DNA from: Flaccisagitta enflata
Taxonomy: Eukaryota > Chaetognatha > Sagittoidea > Aphragmophora
DNA: 64,000 nucleotides
NCBI GenBank assembly: GCA_965153355.1
Contig: OZ231127.1
Span: forward strand, 41,974,001 to 42,038,000
Direction of reading: 5' to 3'
This document shows, one piece after another, positions 1 to 10,235 of the stretch. The notes below the pieces were generated by a model, which did no database searches, was not told the DNA's origin, and saw only the letters and a list, made by a program, of their open reading frames with translations. Positions within the stretch are counted from its first letter, which is position 1. The number at the start of each line of letters is the position of its first letter. The translations under genes and the position numbers were made by a program.

Positions 1-1130
1 CTCAAGGCTGTTTGGCTGACTCCGGTTGAGTTTCTCAAAGACTTCCTGGTTGACATTCTGGTTGACTCTCTGGTTGACTTTCTGGTTGAATCTCTGGTTG
101 ACTTTTTCATTGACTCTCTGGTTGACTTTTTCATAGACTCTCTGATTGACTTTCTGGTTGATTTTCTCATAGATTCTCTGGTTGACTTTCTGGTTGATTT
201 TCTCTTAGATTGTCTGGTTGACAATGGTTGAATTTCTGGTTGTATCTCTCAAGGCTGTTTGGCTGACTCTGGTTGAGTTTCTCAAAGACTCCCTGGTTGA
301 CATTCTGGTTGACTCTCTGGTTGACTTCCTGGTTGAATCTCTGATTGACTTTTTCATAGACTCTCTGGTTGACTTTTTCAAAGACTCTCTAGCTGACTAC
401 CTGGTTGAATATTTTGTAGGCTCTCTGGTTGATTTTCTTATAGACTCACTAGTTGACTGGTTGATTTTTGCATAGATTGTCTTGTTGACACTGGATACAA
501 TTATCAGTCTCTCTGGCTGAATTTCCCTTAGACTCACTGGTTGACTAAGGCTGCTGGGCTGCTGCTGGTTGATTTTTCCTTAGGAGCCAATTTCATGATT
601 TCCTGCTGCTGCTGTCTATCATATTATAAGGGTATATATAAGGATGGTTGGGGCTTTAAGGCAGGGGTTTAAAGGGGGATTTACGCTGCAGCAGTCAAAC
701 AGCGCAGCAATAACAGATGAGAACCTAAGTTAAGAAATGATTTGCTTGCAGCAGCCACAGCAGAGCAGGACTCGTTAATATTTTGGTTGACCATTTAGCT
801 GACCTCTTGGATGACTCCCTGGTTGACTCTCAGGTTTACTTTTTCATCGATTGTCTGGTTGAATCATTGGTTTACATTCTGGTTGTATCTCTTATGGCTG
901 TCTGGCTGACTCAGGTTGAGTTTCTCAAAGACTCCCTGGTTGACTTTTTGGTTGACTCTGGTTGAACTTCTGGTAGACACTCTGGTTGACTTTCTGGTTG
1001 ACACTCTGGTTGACTTTCTCATAGACTTTCTGGTTGACTTTTTGGTTGACTTTCTGGTTGACTGTCTCAAACTCTCTGGTTGACTTTCCCTTAGACTCAC
1101 TGGTTGACTTTTTTTTAGACTCTGGTTGAC

Positions 1131-1325
1131 TTTTTAGTCGCGTGCACGCGACTCTACAACCCGCTTTGTCCGTCGGTCGGTTGGTCGGTCGGTTGGTCAC
1201 ACTTTACTTTTTTTTATGATTTTATTTCTTTGACCTCACTGCTCCTGCCAACATGGTCTGGTGACCTCAAATATGGCCCCTGCCCACCCGCACGCGACTT
1301 CGGTAGCCGTGTATCCGGCCTTGTT
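1131..1325 (-). mobile_element. Short hairpin-tailed element, ACAAGGCCGG subfamily
   Basis: Read on the minus strand it starts near 1325 with AACAAGGCCGGATACACGGC and carries AGTCGCGTGC near its 5' end. It then has a (CCGA)-type tract and ends with TGTAG, a perfect 7-4-7 hairpin (1136-1153, AGTCGCG TGCA CGCGACT) and AAAAA. Related copies lie at 6252-6392, 16274-16440 (decayed) and 63656-63856. It interrupts the GGTTGAC array. Confidence 0.75.
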
Positions 1326-2203
1326 CATCGACTCTCTGGTTGACTTTCAGGTTGATTTTCTCATAGATTCTCTGGTTGACTTTCTGGTTGATTTTCTCAT
1401 AGACTCTCTGGTTGACTTTTGGGTTGACTCTCTGGTTGACTGTCTCAGACTCTCTGGTTGACTTTCTTATAGACGCTCTGGTTGACTTTCCCTTAGACTA
1501 ACTGGTTGACTTTTTCATAGACTCTCTGGTTGACTTTTTCATAGACTCTCTGGTTGACTTTTTCATAGACTCTCTGGTTGACTTTTTCATAGACTCTCTG
1601 GTTGACTTTTTCATAGACTCTCTGGTTGAATTTCTGGTTGATATTTTCATAGATTCTCTGGTTGACTTTCTGGTTGATTTTCTCTTAGATTGTCTGATAC
1701 ACAATGGTTGACATTCTGGTTGTATCTCTCACGGCTGTTTGACTGACTGGTTGAGTTTCTCAAAGATTCCCTGGTTGACGTTCTGGTTGACTCTCTGGTT
1801 GACTTTTTGGTTGACTCTCTGGTTGACTTTTTCTTAGACTGTGGTTGACTTTTTCAAAGACTCTCTAGCTGACTCCCTGTTTGATTATTTTGTAGGCTCT
1901 CTGGTTGATTTTCTTATAGACTCACAGGTTGACTGGTTGATTTTTGCATAGATTGTCTTGTTGACACTAAACACAATTATCAGTCCCTCTGGCTGAATTT
2001 CCCTAAGACTCACTGGTTGACAAAGGCTGCTGGGCTGCTGCTGGTTGATTTTTCCTTAGGAACCAATTTCATGATTTCCTGCTGCTGCTGTCTATTATAT
2101 TTTAAGGGTATATATAAGGATGGTTGGGGCTATAAGGCAGGGGTTTAAAGGGGGATTTACGCCGCAGCAGTCAAACAGCGCAGCAATAACAGATGATAAC
2201 CTA

Positions 2204-2380
2204 CAGTTGAACCCCGCTCTAACGGATTTCAAGGGACAAACAGTTTTTTTCTGTTATAGGCAGACTTCTGTTATTGCCAACAAAGGAAATAAAAGAAATT
2301 AGATTGAATGGACCATGAATTTATGTCTGTTATAGGCGGAATTTCGTTGGTGGCGGGTCCGTTAGAGCGGGGTTCAACTG
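2204..2380. mobile_element. Tc1/mariner-type MITE with TA duplication
   Basis: A 177-bp element starts CAGTTGAACCCCGCTCTAAC and ends with the exact reverse complement, giving terminal inverted repeats of about 23 bp. TA flanks both ends (2202-2203 and 2381-2382). The sister spacers at about 730 and 3560 read CCTAAGTTAA with no insert, so they act as empty sites. There is no coding capacity. CAG termini and a TA duplication are typical of Tc1/mariner/pogo-derived MITEs. Confidence 0.9.
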
Positions 2381-2437
2381 TATGTTAAGAAATGATTTGC
2401 TTCCAGCAGCCACAGCAGAGCAGGACTCATTAATATT

Positions 2438-2612
2438 TTGGTTGACCTTTTGGCTGACCTTTTGGCTGACCTTTTGGCTGACCTTTTGGCTGACCTTTTG
2501 GCTGACCTTTTGGCTGACCTTTTGGCTGACCTTTTGGCTGACCTTTTGGCTGACCTTTTGGCTGACCTTTTGGCTGACCTTTTGGCTGACCTTTTGGCTG
2601 ACCTTTTGGCTG
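2438..2612. repeat. 12-bp tandem array TTTTGGCTGACC
   Basis: About 15 nearly identical copies of TTTTGGCTGACC run head to tail. They are far more uniform than the surrounding GGTTGAC units, which suggests a recent local expansion. The spacer copies at 549 and 3380 carry only one or two units at the matching place. Confidence 0.9.
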
Positions 2613-3700
2613 ACTCCCTGGTTGACTCTCTGGTTTACTTTTTCATAGATTGTCTGGTTGAATCTTTGGTTGACATTGTGGTTGTATCTCTTATGACTGT
2701 CTGGCTGACTCAGATTGAGTTTCTCAAAGACTCCCTGGTTGACTTTTTGGTTGACACTCTGGTTGACGGTCTCAGACTCTCTGGCTGACTGACTTATAGA
2801 CTCTCTGGTTGACTTTTTCATAAACTCTCTGGTTGACTTTTTCATAGACTCTCTGGTTGACTTTTTCATAGACTCTCTGGTTGACTTTTTCATGGACTCT
2901 CTGGTTGACTTTTTCATAGACTCTCTGGGTGACTTTTTCATAGACTCTCTGGGTGACTTTTTCATAGACTCTCTGGGTGACTTTCTGGTTGATTTTCTTA
3001 TAGATTCTCTGGTTGACTTTCTGGTTGATTTTCTCTTAGATTGTTTGGTTGACAATGGTTGACATCCTGGATCCATCTCTCAAGGCTGTTTAGCTGACTC
3101 TGGTTGAGTTTCTCAAAGACTCCCTGGTTGACATTCTGGTTGACTCTTTGGCTGACTCTCTGGTTGACTCTCTGGTTGACTTTTTCATAGACTCTGTGGT
3201 TGACTTTTTCAAAGACTCTCTAGCTGACTCCCTGGTTGATTATTTTGTAGGCTCTCTGGTTGATTTTCTTATAGACTCACAAGTTGACTGGTTGATTTTT
3301 GCATAGATTGTCTTGTTGACACTGGACACAATTATCAGTCTCTCTGGCTGAATTTCCCTTAGACTCACTGGTTGACAAAGGCTGCTGGGCTGCTGCTGGT
3401 TGATTTTTCCTTAGGAGCCAATTTCATGATTTGCTGCTGCTGCTGTCTATTATATTATAAGGGTATATATCAGGATGGTTGGGGCTATAAGGCAGGGGTT
3501 TAAAGGGGGATTTACGCCGCAGCAGTCAAACAGCGCAGCAATAACAGATGAAAACCTAAGTTAAAAAACAGTTTGCTTGCAGCAGCCACAGCAGAGCAGG
3601 ACTGGGTAATATTTTGGTTGACCTTTTGGCTGACCTTTTGGTTGACTCCCTGGTTGACTCTCTGGTTGACTCTCTGGTTGACACCCTGGTTGACAACCAA

Positions 3701-4069
3701 AGAGCTAATGCAAAACTATTTCCCAAACTCACATATTTGAGAAAGTTTCCATTGGGCCACAGCGTGGTAGTCTTTATTGACATACTGATTGGTAGATTCA
3801 ATTTTGTCGTCTTTAATGGATTTATTGTCTTTTTGTGATAAACAGCCTCAGACAGCAAGTACGAGCAGGGAAAGATCAACTTCTAATGGGGGTAGGTCTG
3901 CCAATTCTGACAGAGAAAGATTTATCTATTCTGATATGACAAGTTATGACTTGTATTTTAATTCAAGGCAGAGTTACAGGTAACTCAGCATTATTATGCA
4001 GACTGAAAAAAAGAACCAGCAGGAAAGAGACACTGATTAATTTAATTGGGATATTGGGAATGAGGGCTA
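3701..4069. other. No gene seen
   Basis: Unique-looking AT-rich sequence between two tandem arrays. The open frames here are short, and none looks like a conserved protein or a spliced exon. Confidence 0.5.
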
Positions 4070-5040
4070 TTAGGCAGCAGTTGGGATAAACGAGAACTAG
4101 GGTTTAGGTTGCAATTGGGGTTGCAGAATAAGAATTAGGCCTTAGTTGGAATAAATAGGGACAGTATAAAAAAATCTAGGCAGCAGTTACGTTATGGGAT
4201 TAGGGGATAAGGAAGCAATTGGATAAATGAGGGCATGGAAAAGGAGGCAGTTTGGATTACTTAGGGCAAGGGATAAGACAGCAGTTGGGATATAAAGGAT
4301 GAGGGGATTTAGCAGAAGTAGGGATATTGAGGGATAAGGGAATTTAAGGCAGCAGCTAGGATATAGTAGGATGAGGGGATAGAGAACAAGGGGAATAGGT
4401 AGCAGTTGGGATGAAAGCAGACAAGGATATTGGGCAGCAGAGGTGATGTAAGAGAACAGGGGGTAAGGCAGCAGTGGGGATGTAAGAAAACAGGGGATTG
4501 GGGCATTAGGCGGCAGTGGGGATGTAGGAGAACGGGGATTGGGCAGCAATTGGGATAAATAAGGACCAGAGGAATAGAAAGAAGTTGGGATGAGGACATG
4601 GTTGTTAGACAGCAAATGGGACAAAAGAGGACAAAGGGATCAGGCAGCAGTTGGGGTAAGAAAGGACAAAGGGATCAGGCAGCAGTTGGGGTAAGAAAGG
4701 ACAAAGGGATCAGGCAGCAGTTGGGGTAAGAAAGGACAAAGGGATCAGACAGCAGTTGGGGCAAGAAAGGACCAAGGGATCAGGCAGCAGTTGGGGTAAG
4801 AAAGGACAAAGGGATCAGGCAGCAATGGGCATAAGGAAGGATGAAGGGATGATGGCAGCAGTTGAATGTAAAATCAAAAGTGATTTGAGGCAGCAGTTGG
4901 GAGAAAGGAGAATAAGAGGTTTCAGGAAGTCAGGGGAGAAAATGAGGACAATGATTTGAGGCAGTTTGAAGCAGCAGTTTGGATAAAAGGATTAGAGGGC
5001 TAAAGAAGCAGTTAGGATCTGGGGTATCACTTAAAATAGG
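4070..5040. repeat. G-rich tandem repeat, about 35-bp unit
   Basis: Degenerate units built around GGCAGCAGTTGGGATAA fill the region. Between about 4605 and 4830 the unit becomes nearly perfect at 35 bp (GGCAGCAGTTGGGGTAAGAA followed by AGGACAAAGGGATCA), with about six copies. The edges are more diverged. No gene is supported. Confidence 0.85.
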
Positions 5041-5513
5041 GAAGATTTGTAAAGAAAAAGAAAACCAGGCAGTTGTTAAGAGCAAAGATGACATGAAACA
5101 GAAAGATCTAGGTAATACCCATACTTGGTTGACTTTTTTCTATACATTTTGTTTGACTTATTCATCAGCAAAGACAATTGCTGGTTGACTTACTTGGCTG
5201 ACTTTTTGTTTGACTTTCCTGTCTAAATACTAGTTGACTTTCTAAAGTTTCTATCACACAATCTGGTTGCAACTTGCTTGAAATTCTCTATAAGGTAGAA
5301 TCTTTTTTTAGGCGATCAAATGACAAGAAAAATTTTCATCCTTCATAACTGTTTGAAATTCGTCATAACCTTTCCTAGAAACCACCTTTAGTCATTCCTT
5401 GGGATATTGGCGCTTAGTGAAGTGTAGCACGCCGGGAAATGCAAGTTTTCACTTAATTATGCAAATCAGCATGTCGCTTACAAAGTGATTAGATCGGTCT
5501 GTTAAATGGATTA
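5041..5513. other. Short GGTTGAC remnant, otherwise no gene seen
   Basis: A few GGTTGACTT units occur at about 5125-5240, followed by unique sequence up to the target-site duplication of the next element. Nothing coding is recognisable. Confidence 0.5.
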
Positions 5514-6251
5514 CTCTAGCAGGTGGGGGAATGCTAAAATTATTTTAACACGTTTTAACAGCTTTTAACACGCTCCAAAAATAACAGGTACCGTGTTAAA
5601 ACGTGCTAAAATGTGTTAAAATGGTGTTAAAACCAAAAAAGACAAGATTGGCTAAAAATAAGCCTGGTGTTATAACCATGTTAAAACTGTGTTAAAACCG
5701 TGTTAAAACCGTGTTAAAACCGTGTTAAAACCATGTTAAAACTATGTTAAAACCATGTTAAAATTGTGTTAAAATTGTGTTAAAATCGTGCTAAAATCGT
5801 GTTAAAATCGTGTTAAAATCGTGTTAAAATCGTGTTAAAATCGTGTTAAAATCGTGTTAAAATCGTGTTAAAATTGTGTTAAAACCGTGGTAAAATTGTG
5901 TTAAAACCATGCTGAAACTGTCATCTTTGATGCGATGAGCGGGACAATGATATGACGTGTAGAGGTTTCATAAAAAAAATGTTTCTCTTTTAAGATTTAT
6001 GCTCTCGCTTAAACATGTTTGTAAAATAATTACTCAAAAGTAACTGCTTTTTTTCCGGATCATCAAGAAACAAGTGAAAAGTAGTGTAAAGAAACCTTAA
6101 ACTTGGAAGTGAAATGAAACAAAGGTGTGACATGACAGTACAGTACAGCACTGAGGCAGGGCCCAACAGCATTTGGCACCATTAGAGAGATGCGGTAGCA
6201 CGGTTAAAACATTTAATTGATTTTAACGTTCAATTGCTCAGCAGGGAAAAA

Positions 6252-6392
6252 ACAAGGCCGGATACACGGCAATCCAGTCGCGGATGGTTTGGCAGGAGCA
6301 GTAATGCAAAAACCGCTCGGAATTCAATAATGTGACGGACCGACATACCGACCAACACGGCAAGGTGTAGAGTCGCGTGTCCGCGACTAAAA
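6252..6392 (+). mobile_element. Short hairpin-tailed element, ACAAGGCCGG subfamily
   Basis: It starts ACAAGGCCGGATACACGGC and has the 5' motif AGTCGCGGA near 6276. A short CCGA-type tract follows, then GTGTAG, a perfect 7-4-7 hairpin (6371-6388, AGTCGCG TGTC CGCGACT) and an A-run. The 5' motif is complementary to the 3' arm TCCGCGACT. It is nested in the foldback element. Confidence 0.75.
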
Positions 6393-6478
6393 TCAGCATG
6401 AACTCGGCAATGTATTAATGAGTGAAGTTATTCTACATCCCCATTATTTCATCACAAAAAAATCTGATCAGTATCTGG

Positions 6479-7494
6479 GTCCGCGACGGAAGGGGGTTAT
6501 AGATCACCAATTCCATAAGATCGCTATGACCAAAAGATCGCTAACCTCGTAAGTTCGCTAAAACTATAATTCTTTACATTAAGAGCCTCCATACAAAGTT
6601 TCATGCAAATCCGATGAAAAATGGCAAAGTTATGCACATTTTTCACTTTTAGGCTAGTAGGGTGGTTGGTTGGTAAACTGGTTTGGATAAATAGTGTGCA
6701 TATGTTGAGTTCTTTCATTTAGAGACTCCATACCAAGTTTCAACCAAATTGGTTGAAAAATGTCCAATTTATGCAAGTTTTTAACTTTTAGGCCGGTAAG
6801 CTGGTTGGGTGGTAGGTGGGTTTGGCTGGTTGGCATGCTCAAACATAAATAAATCACATACATGTGCTGAGTCCTTCCATTTAGAGACTCCATACCAAAT
6901 TTCAACAAAATCGGTTGAAAAATGCCAAAGATATGCACATTTTTCATTTTTAGGCTGGTAGGCTGGTTGGGTGGTAGGCTGGTTTGACAGGATAAATAGT
7001 GTGCATATGTTGAGTTCTTCCATTTAGAGACTCCATACCAAGTTTCAACCAAATCAGTTGAAAAATGACAAAGTTACGCAAGTTTTTCACTTTTAGGCCG
7101 GTTGGCTGGTTGGGTGGTAGGTCGGTTTGGCCGGTTAGCATGCTCAAATGCATATAAATCATATACATATGTTGAGGCCTTCCATTTAGAGACTCCATAC
7201 CAAATTTCAGCCAAATCGGTTGAAAAATGCCAAAGTTATGCACGTTTTTCACTTTTAGGCCGGTAGGCTGGTTGGGCCGGTTGGGTTGGTCGGATCACAA
7301 AAATCGGATAGGATGTAAAGCGCCTTACCCTAGCACAACTTCCCACCAAATATGAACCAAATCGGTCAAAGCATAAAAAAGTTATCCATTTTTTAAAATC
7401 CGTTACGACGACGACAACGACGACGACGACGACGACACCCACCCGCCTTGAATTATAGTCCGCGTCGGAATGATATTCCGTCGCGGACAAAAAA
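6479..7494 (+). mobile_element. Hairpin-tailed element with ~145-bp tandem core (type I, copy 1)
   Basis: The 5' motif GTCCGCGACGGAA is the exact reverse complement of the last arm of the 3' hairpin at 7458-7488 (loop GAT, one mismatch in the stem). The core is four to five tandem units of about 145 bp containing TTTAGAGACTCCATACCAA and GGTTGAAAAATG. An (ACG)n tract precedes TTATAG, the hairpin and an A-run. Copies 2 and 3 are at 56350 and 57682. The layout matches Helentron-associated elements (HINE, DINE-1, pearl). No protein is encoded. Confidence 0.8.
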
Positions 7495-7932
7495 TCGTAT
7501 GTGATTCAACTATTGCTTTCTAATGATCTTAACACAATTTCAACACGAAATTCTCACAGGTTAAAGACGGTTTTGAAATGGTTTTAACACATTTTACACT
7601 CCGTTTTAACACGGTTTTAACACAATTTTAACACGGTTTTAACACGGTTTTAACACGGTTTTAACACGGTTTTAACACAGTTTTAACACGGTTTTAACAT
7701 GGTTTTAACACGGTTTTAACACGGTTTTAACACGGTTTTAGCACGGTTTTAACACGGTTTTAACACAGTATCAACTCAATTTTAACACAGCTCTAAAAAG
7801 AAACTTGGGGAATCAGTGTGTTAAAACGTGTTTAAACGATTTTAACATCAGGTCAGGAAAATAACAGGTACCTCGTGTTAAAAGCTGTTAAAACGTGTTA
7901 AAATAATTTTAGCATTCCCCCACCTGCTCTAG

Positions 7933-10100
7933 AGAGAAAAGATCACTTTACTGACCAACAGCTCCAAAAGAGAAAAATGAAACAGCTTCAATTTCGCAAA
8001 CAAAAACTCGATTTTGTGACTGGAAAAAATAACACCAATGCTTTTCTTGAAATCATGACTTCTGGATGATCTTTCAACAGCAAAGCAGAAATCAATTCCG
8101 TGACTTGGTCAGTGTAACAAAGCCAGGGCACCACTACCCGCGACAACTTAGTCACAACATCATGATAAGTTGCTTTTCATAGGTAAAATTGTTATCATAA
8201 ATTAAAAATAATTTTTGAGCGCTTAACCGCGGTTCTACTGGACCGATAACTTTTTTATTACTGGACCGATAACTTTTTTAGACAAATTGAATTTTAGACC
8301 TGTTTTCCTACTGCAACTAGGGTTTCCTGCATAAAAATTTTGGTGAGAACATCAGTCGTTTAAAACCGGTATCATTTTACCGAGATGTGTTAGTGCACAA
8401 GATGGGTTAGTGCACGAGAGTGCGCGGCCACTTAAAGCAGAATTTTCTTGTGTTGGGACACGCTACAAGCCTTTTACGATGGGACCTCGCGTTCTCGTGA
8501 AAGAGTCTGTCCATCCATCCATCTATATTTCTGTCCTTCCTTTCCTTCTATCTGTTCATCCAAATGAAGAACTATATACAGGCCTGTAAATAAATATCTT
8601 TATTTTTTTTTAAATATAATTCTGTTCACCGATCTAGGTCATCTTTGCCCCCATCTTGCTGTATTATAAGTGTAAAACCTTCATGGTTTTCCTTCCCCAT
8701 TTCCAAATCCTTTAGATTTCTCCCGCTTGTTTTTTATTCATTTTGTTCAAAATGCGTAGCTAAGTATTTATAATGAAATAGCTGCTCTGACAAACAGGGG
8801 GGGGGAAATATACAAATAAAAATACACACACTCACTCATTATCATACAAAAAAATCCCAGGTTTACAACTTTTTCCAGTCGGCAATAGCCTCCTTTATTT
8901 TTAAATGTATGAATGAATGTAATGAGTGGTTGAATGAAATAGATGGACGGACAAACCTATTGAGGGCGATGGCAACCCTGACAAGAAATGCAGGATCACA
9001 ATATCATTCCTAACAGGGGGGGAGGGGCGTCCAACCCCCATCTACACCCCAACTACCAAGCACGTTTCAACGAAATGAGATAATGATTGCCCAATTTATT
9101 CTTCCTTTTCAATCAATCTTGACCAGTTCTGACCCTTTTTTCTTGGCCAGTTTGGCCAGTGCACATGGTCAAGGAACAAATTGTCAAAATGCACTAGCTG
9201 TGGTGCACATGGTCAAGGAACAAATTGTCAAAATGCACTAGCTGTAGTACCTAAACCCCCCTGAGTCATAATACCAAATTTCAAGAGTCTCGTTCAAAGG
9301 TAAAATCTGTTTCAACATTTTGACAATGAAGATGAAAACAATGACGACAATGACACCAACGCCGACGATGGGTTTCAATTACATAAGATCTCAGAGTCGT
9401 CAATTAGTGTTTCCCTTGTCAATAGCTTGCAATACTGGAATAACCTTATAATAGTCAAAATTCCATATGAATGTCCCCAGCAACTTTCACTTTGTTTCCC
9501 CTATTGTCTTAAAGGGTCGGAAATAGGGTCATCTTCCCACATGACCAGATATGATGGTATCAAGTGCATTTGTTTTTTTCTTTTTGAAATAGTAGAAAAC
9601 ATGCCAACGATGGTAAAACAAAAGCCCAATCCAACATAGATTGCTTCCCGATGGAGTATGACATGATGAGCACATATGGGACAAAATAGAACATGGCGTC
9701 AAAAATAGGGCTAGTCTGAAAAGGGGATAAGGAAATTGTCCCGCCAATGTGTCGATCATATCAACTGTCATCTTCGATCTACTAGACCTATCTCATAAGG
9801 CCAGTACAGAAAAAACACTTTCAATCACTGAATAAACCCCAGAAAAAATATTTTGGACTCACAAAAAGAATCAATGGAATAAAAGCAATTTTGTTGAAAC
9901 TTATACTTTAGCTCCTGAGCCAGATTTCTAGCGTGAAAATTAAGATATCACCTTAAATTTTTTGCATTTATCTCAAATGAGCCCTTTTAGAGATAATACC
10001 AGGTTTCCCATGGTATATTGAAAGTAAAACCGGGCAATGAAATTAGCAATTCTCTCTGCTACATATTTGTTACACAATTTATAACCAAAACTGATCGTTG
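7933..10100. other. No gene seen; small 45-bp tandem duplication
   Basis: About 2.2 kb of mostly unique AT-rich sequence. A segment reading GTGCACATGGTCAAGGAACA and onward is tandemly duplicated at about 9158-9246. A short G-run lies at about 8800. I see no exon with recognisable protein similarity or paired splice sites. Confidence 0.5.
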
Positions 10101-10235
10101 TTTTGAGCAGAAAACACATAAAAATTGCAGTTATGGGGGGAAATTCAACTAAGTTGCAACCAAAGGTACAGCTTCAGGGTAGAAAATTGATTAGCCAGTG
10201 TGATCCGGATCAATATGTTGCTCAGATTACCTGGC

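Larger units (their letters stand above)
1..3700. repeat. GGTTGAC minisatellite with higher-order structure
   Basis: The whole stretch is built from short units of 12-30 bases around CTGGTTGACTTT, with variants such as TCATAGACTCTCTGGTTGAC. A non-GGTTGAC spacer of about 240 bp, starting GGCTGCTGGGCTGCTGCTGG, recurs at 549, 2025 and 3380, so a composite unit of roughly 1.36-1.48 kb is repeated. Unit lengths that are often multiples of three leave long frames open on both strands, but the translations are pure repeats. I see no gene here. Confidence 0.9.
5520..7926. mobile_element. Foldback element with long inverted arms and CTCTAG duplication
   Basis: The left end (CAGGTGGGGGAATGCTAAAA, continuing to about 5572) is repeated in inverse at the right end, 7874-7926, with about 53 identical bases. 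Inside each end is an 11-bp tandem array of GTGTTAAAACC: direct at about 5570-5905 and reverse complement at about 7590-7785, so the arms are very long. Both ends are flanked by CTCTAG (5514-5519 and 7927-7932), a likely 6-bp target duplication. The centre carries two other elements (6252-6392 and 6479-7494). No transposase is visible, so it is non-autonomous. Confidence 0.85.

Noticed and set aside
4187-4624. Pro/Ser/Leu-rich minus-strand frames
   Set aside because: They are translations of the degenerate GGCAGCAGTTGGGATAA repeat.
6524-7252. Frames with the recurring [15 protein letters not shown] pattern, also at 56395-58562
   Set aside because: They are repeat-unit translations of the ~145-bp core of the hairpin-tailed elements. 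Different frames are open in different units and all copies decay independently.
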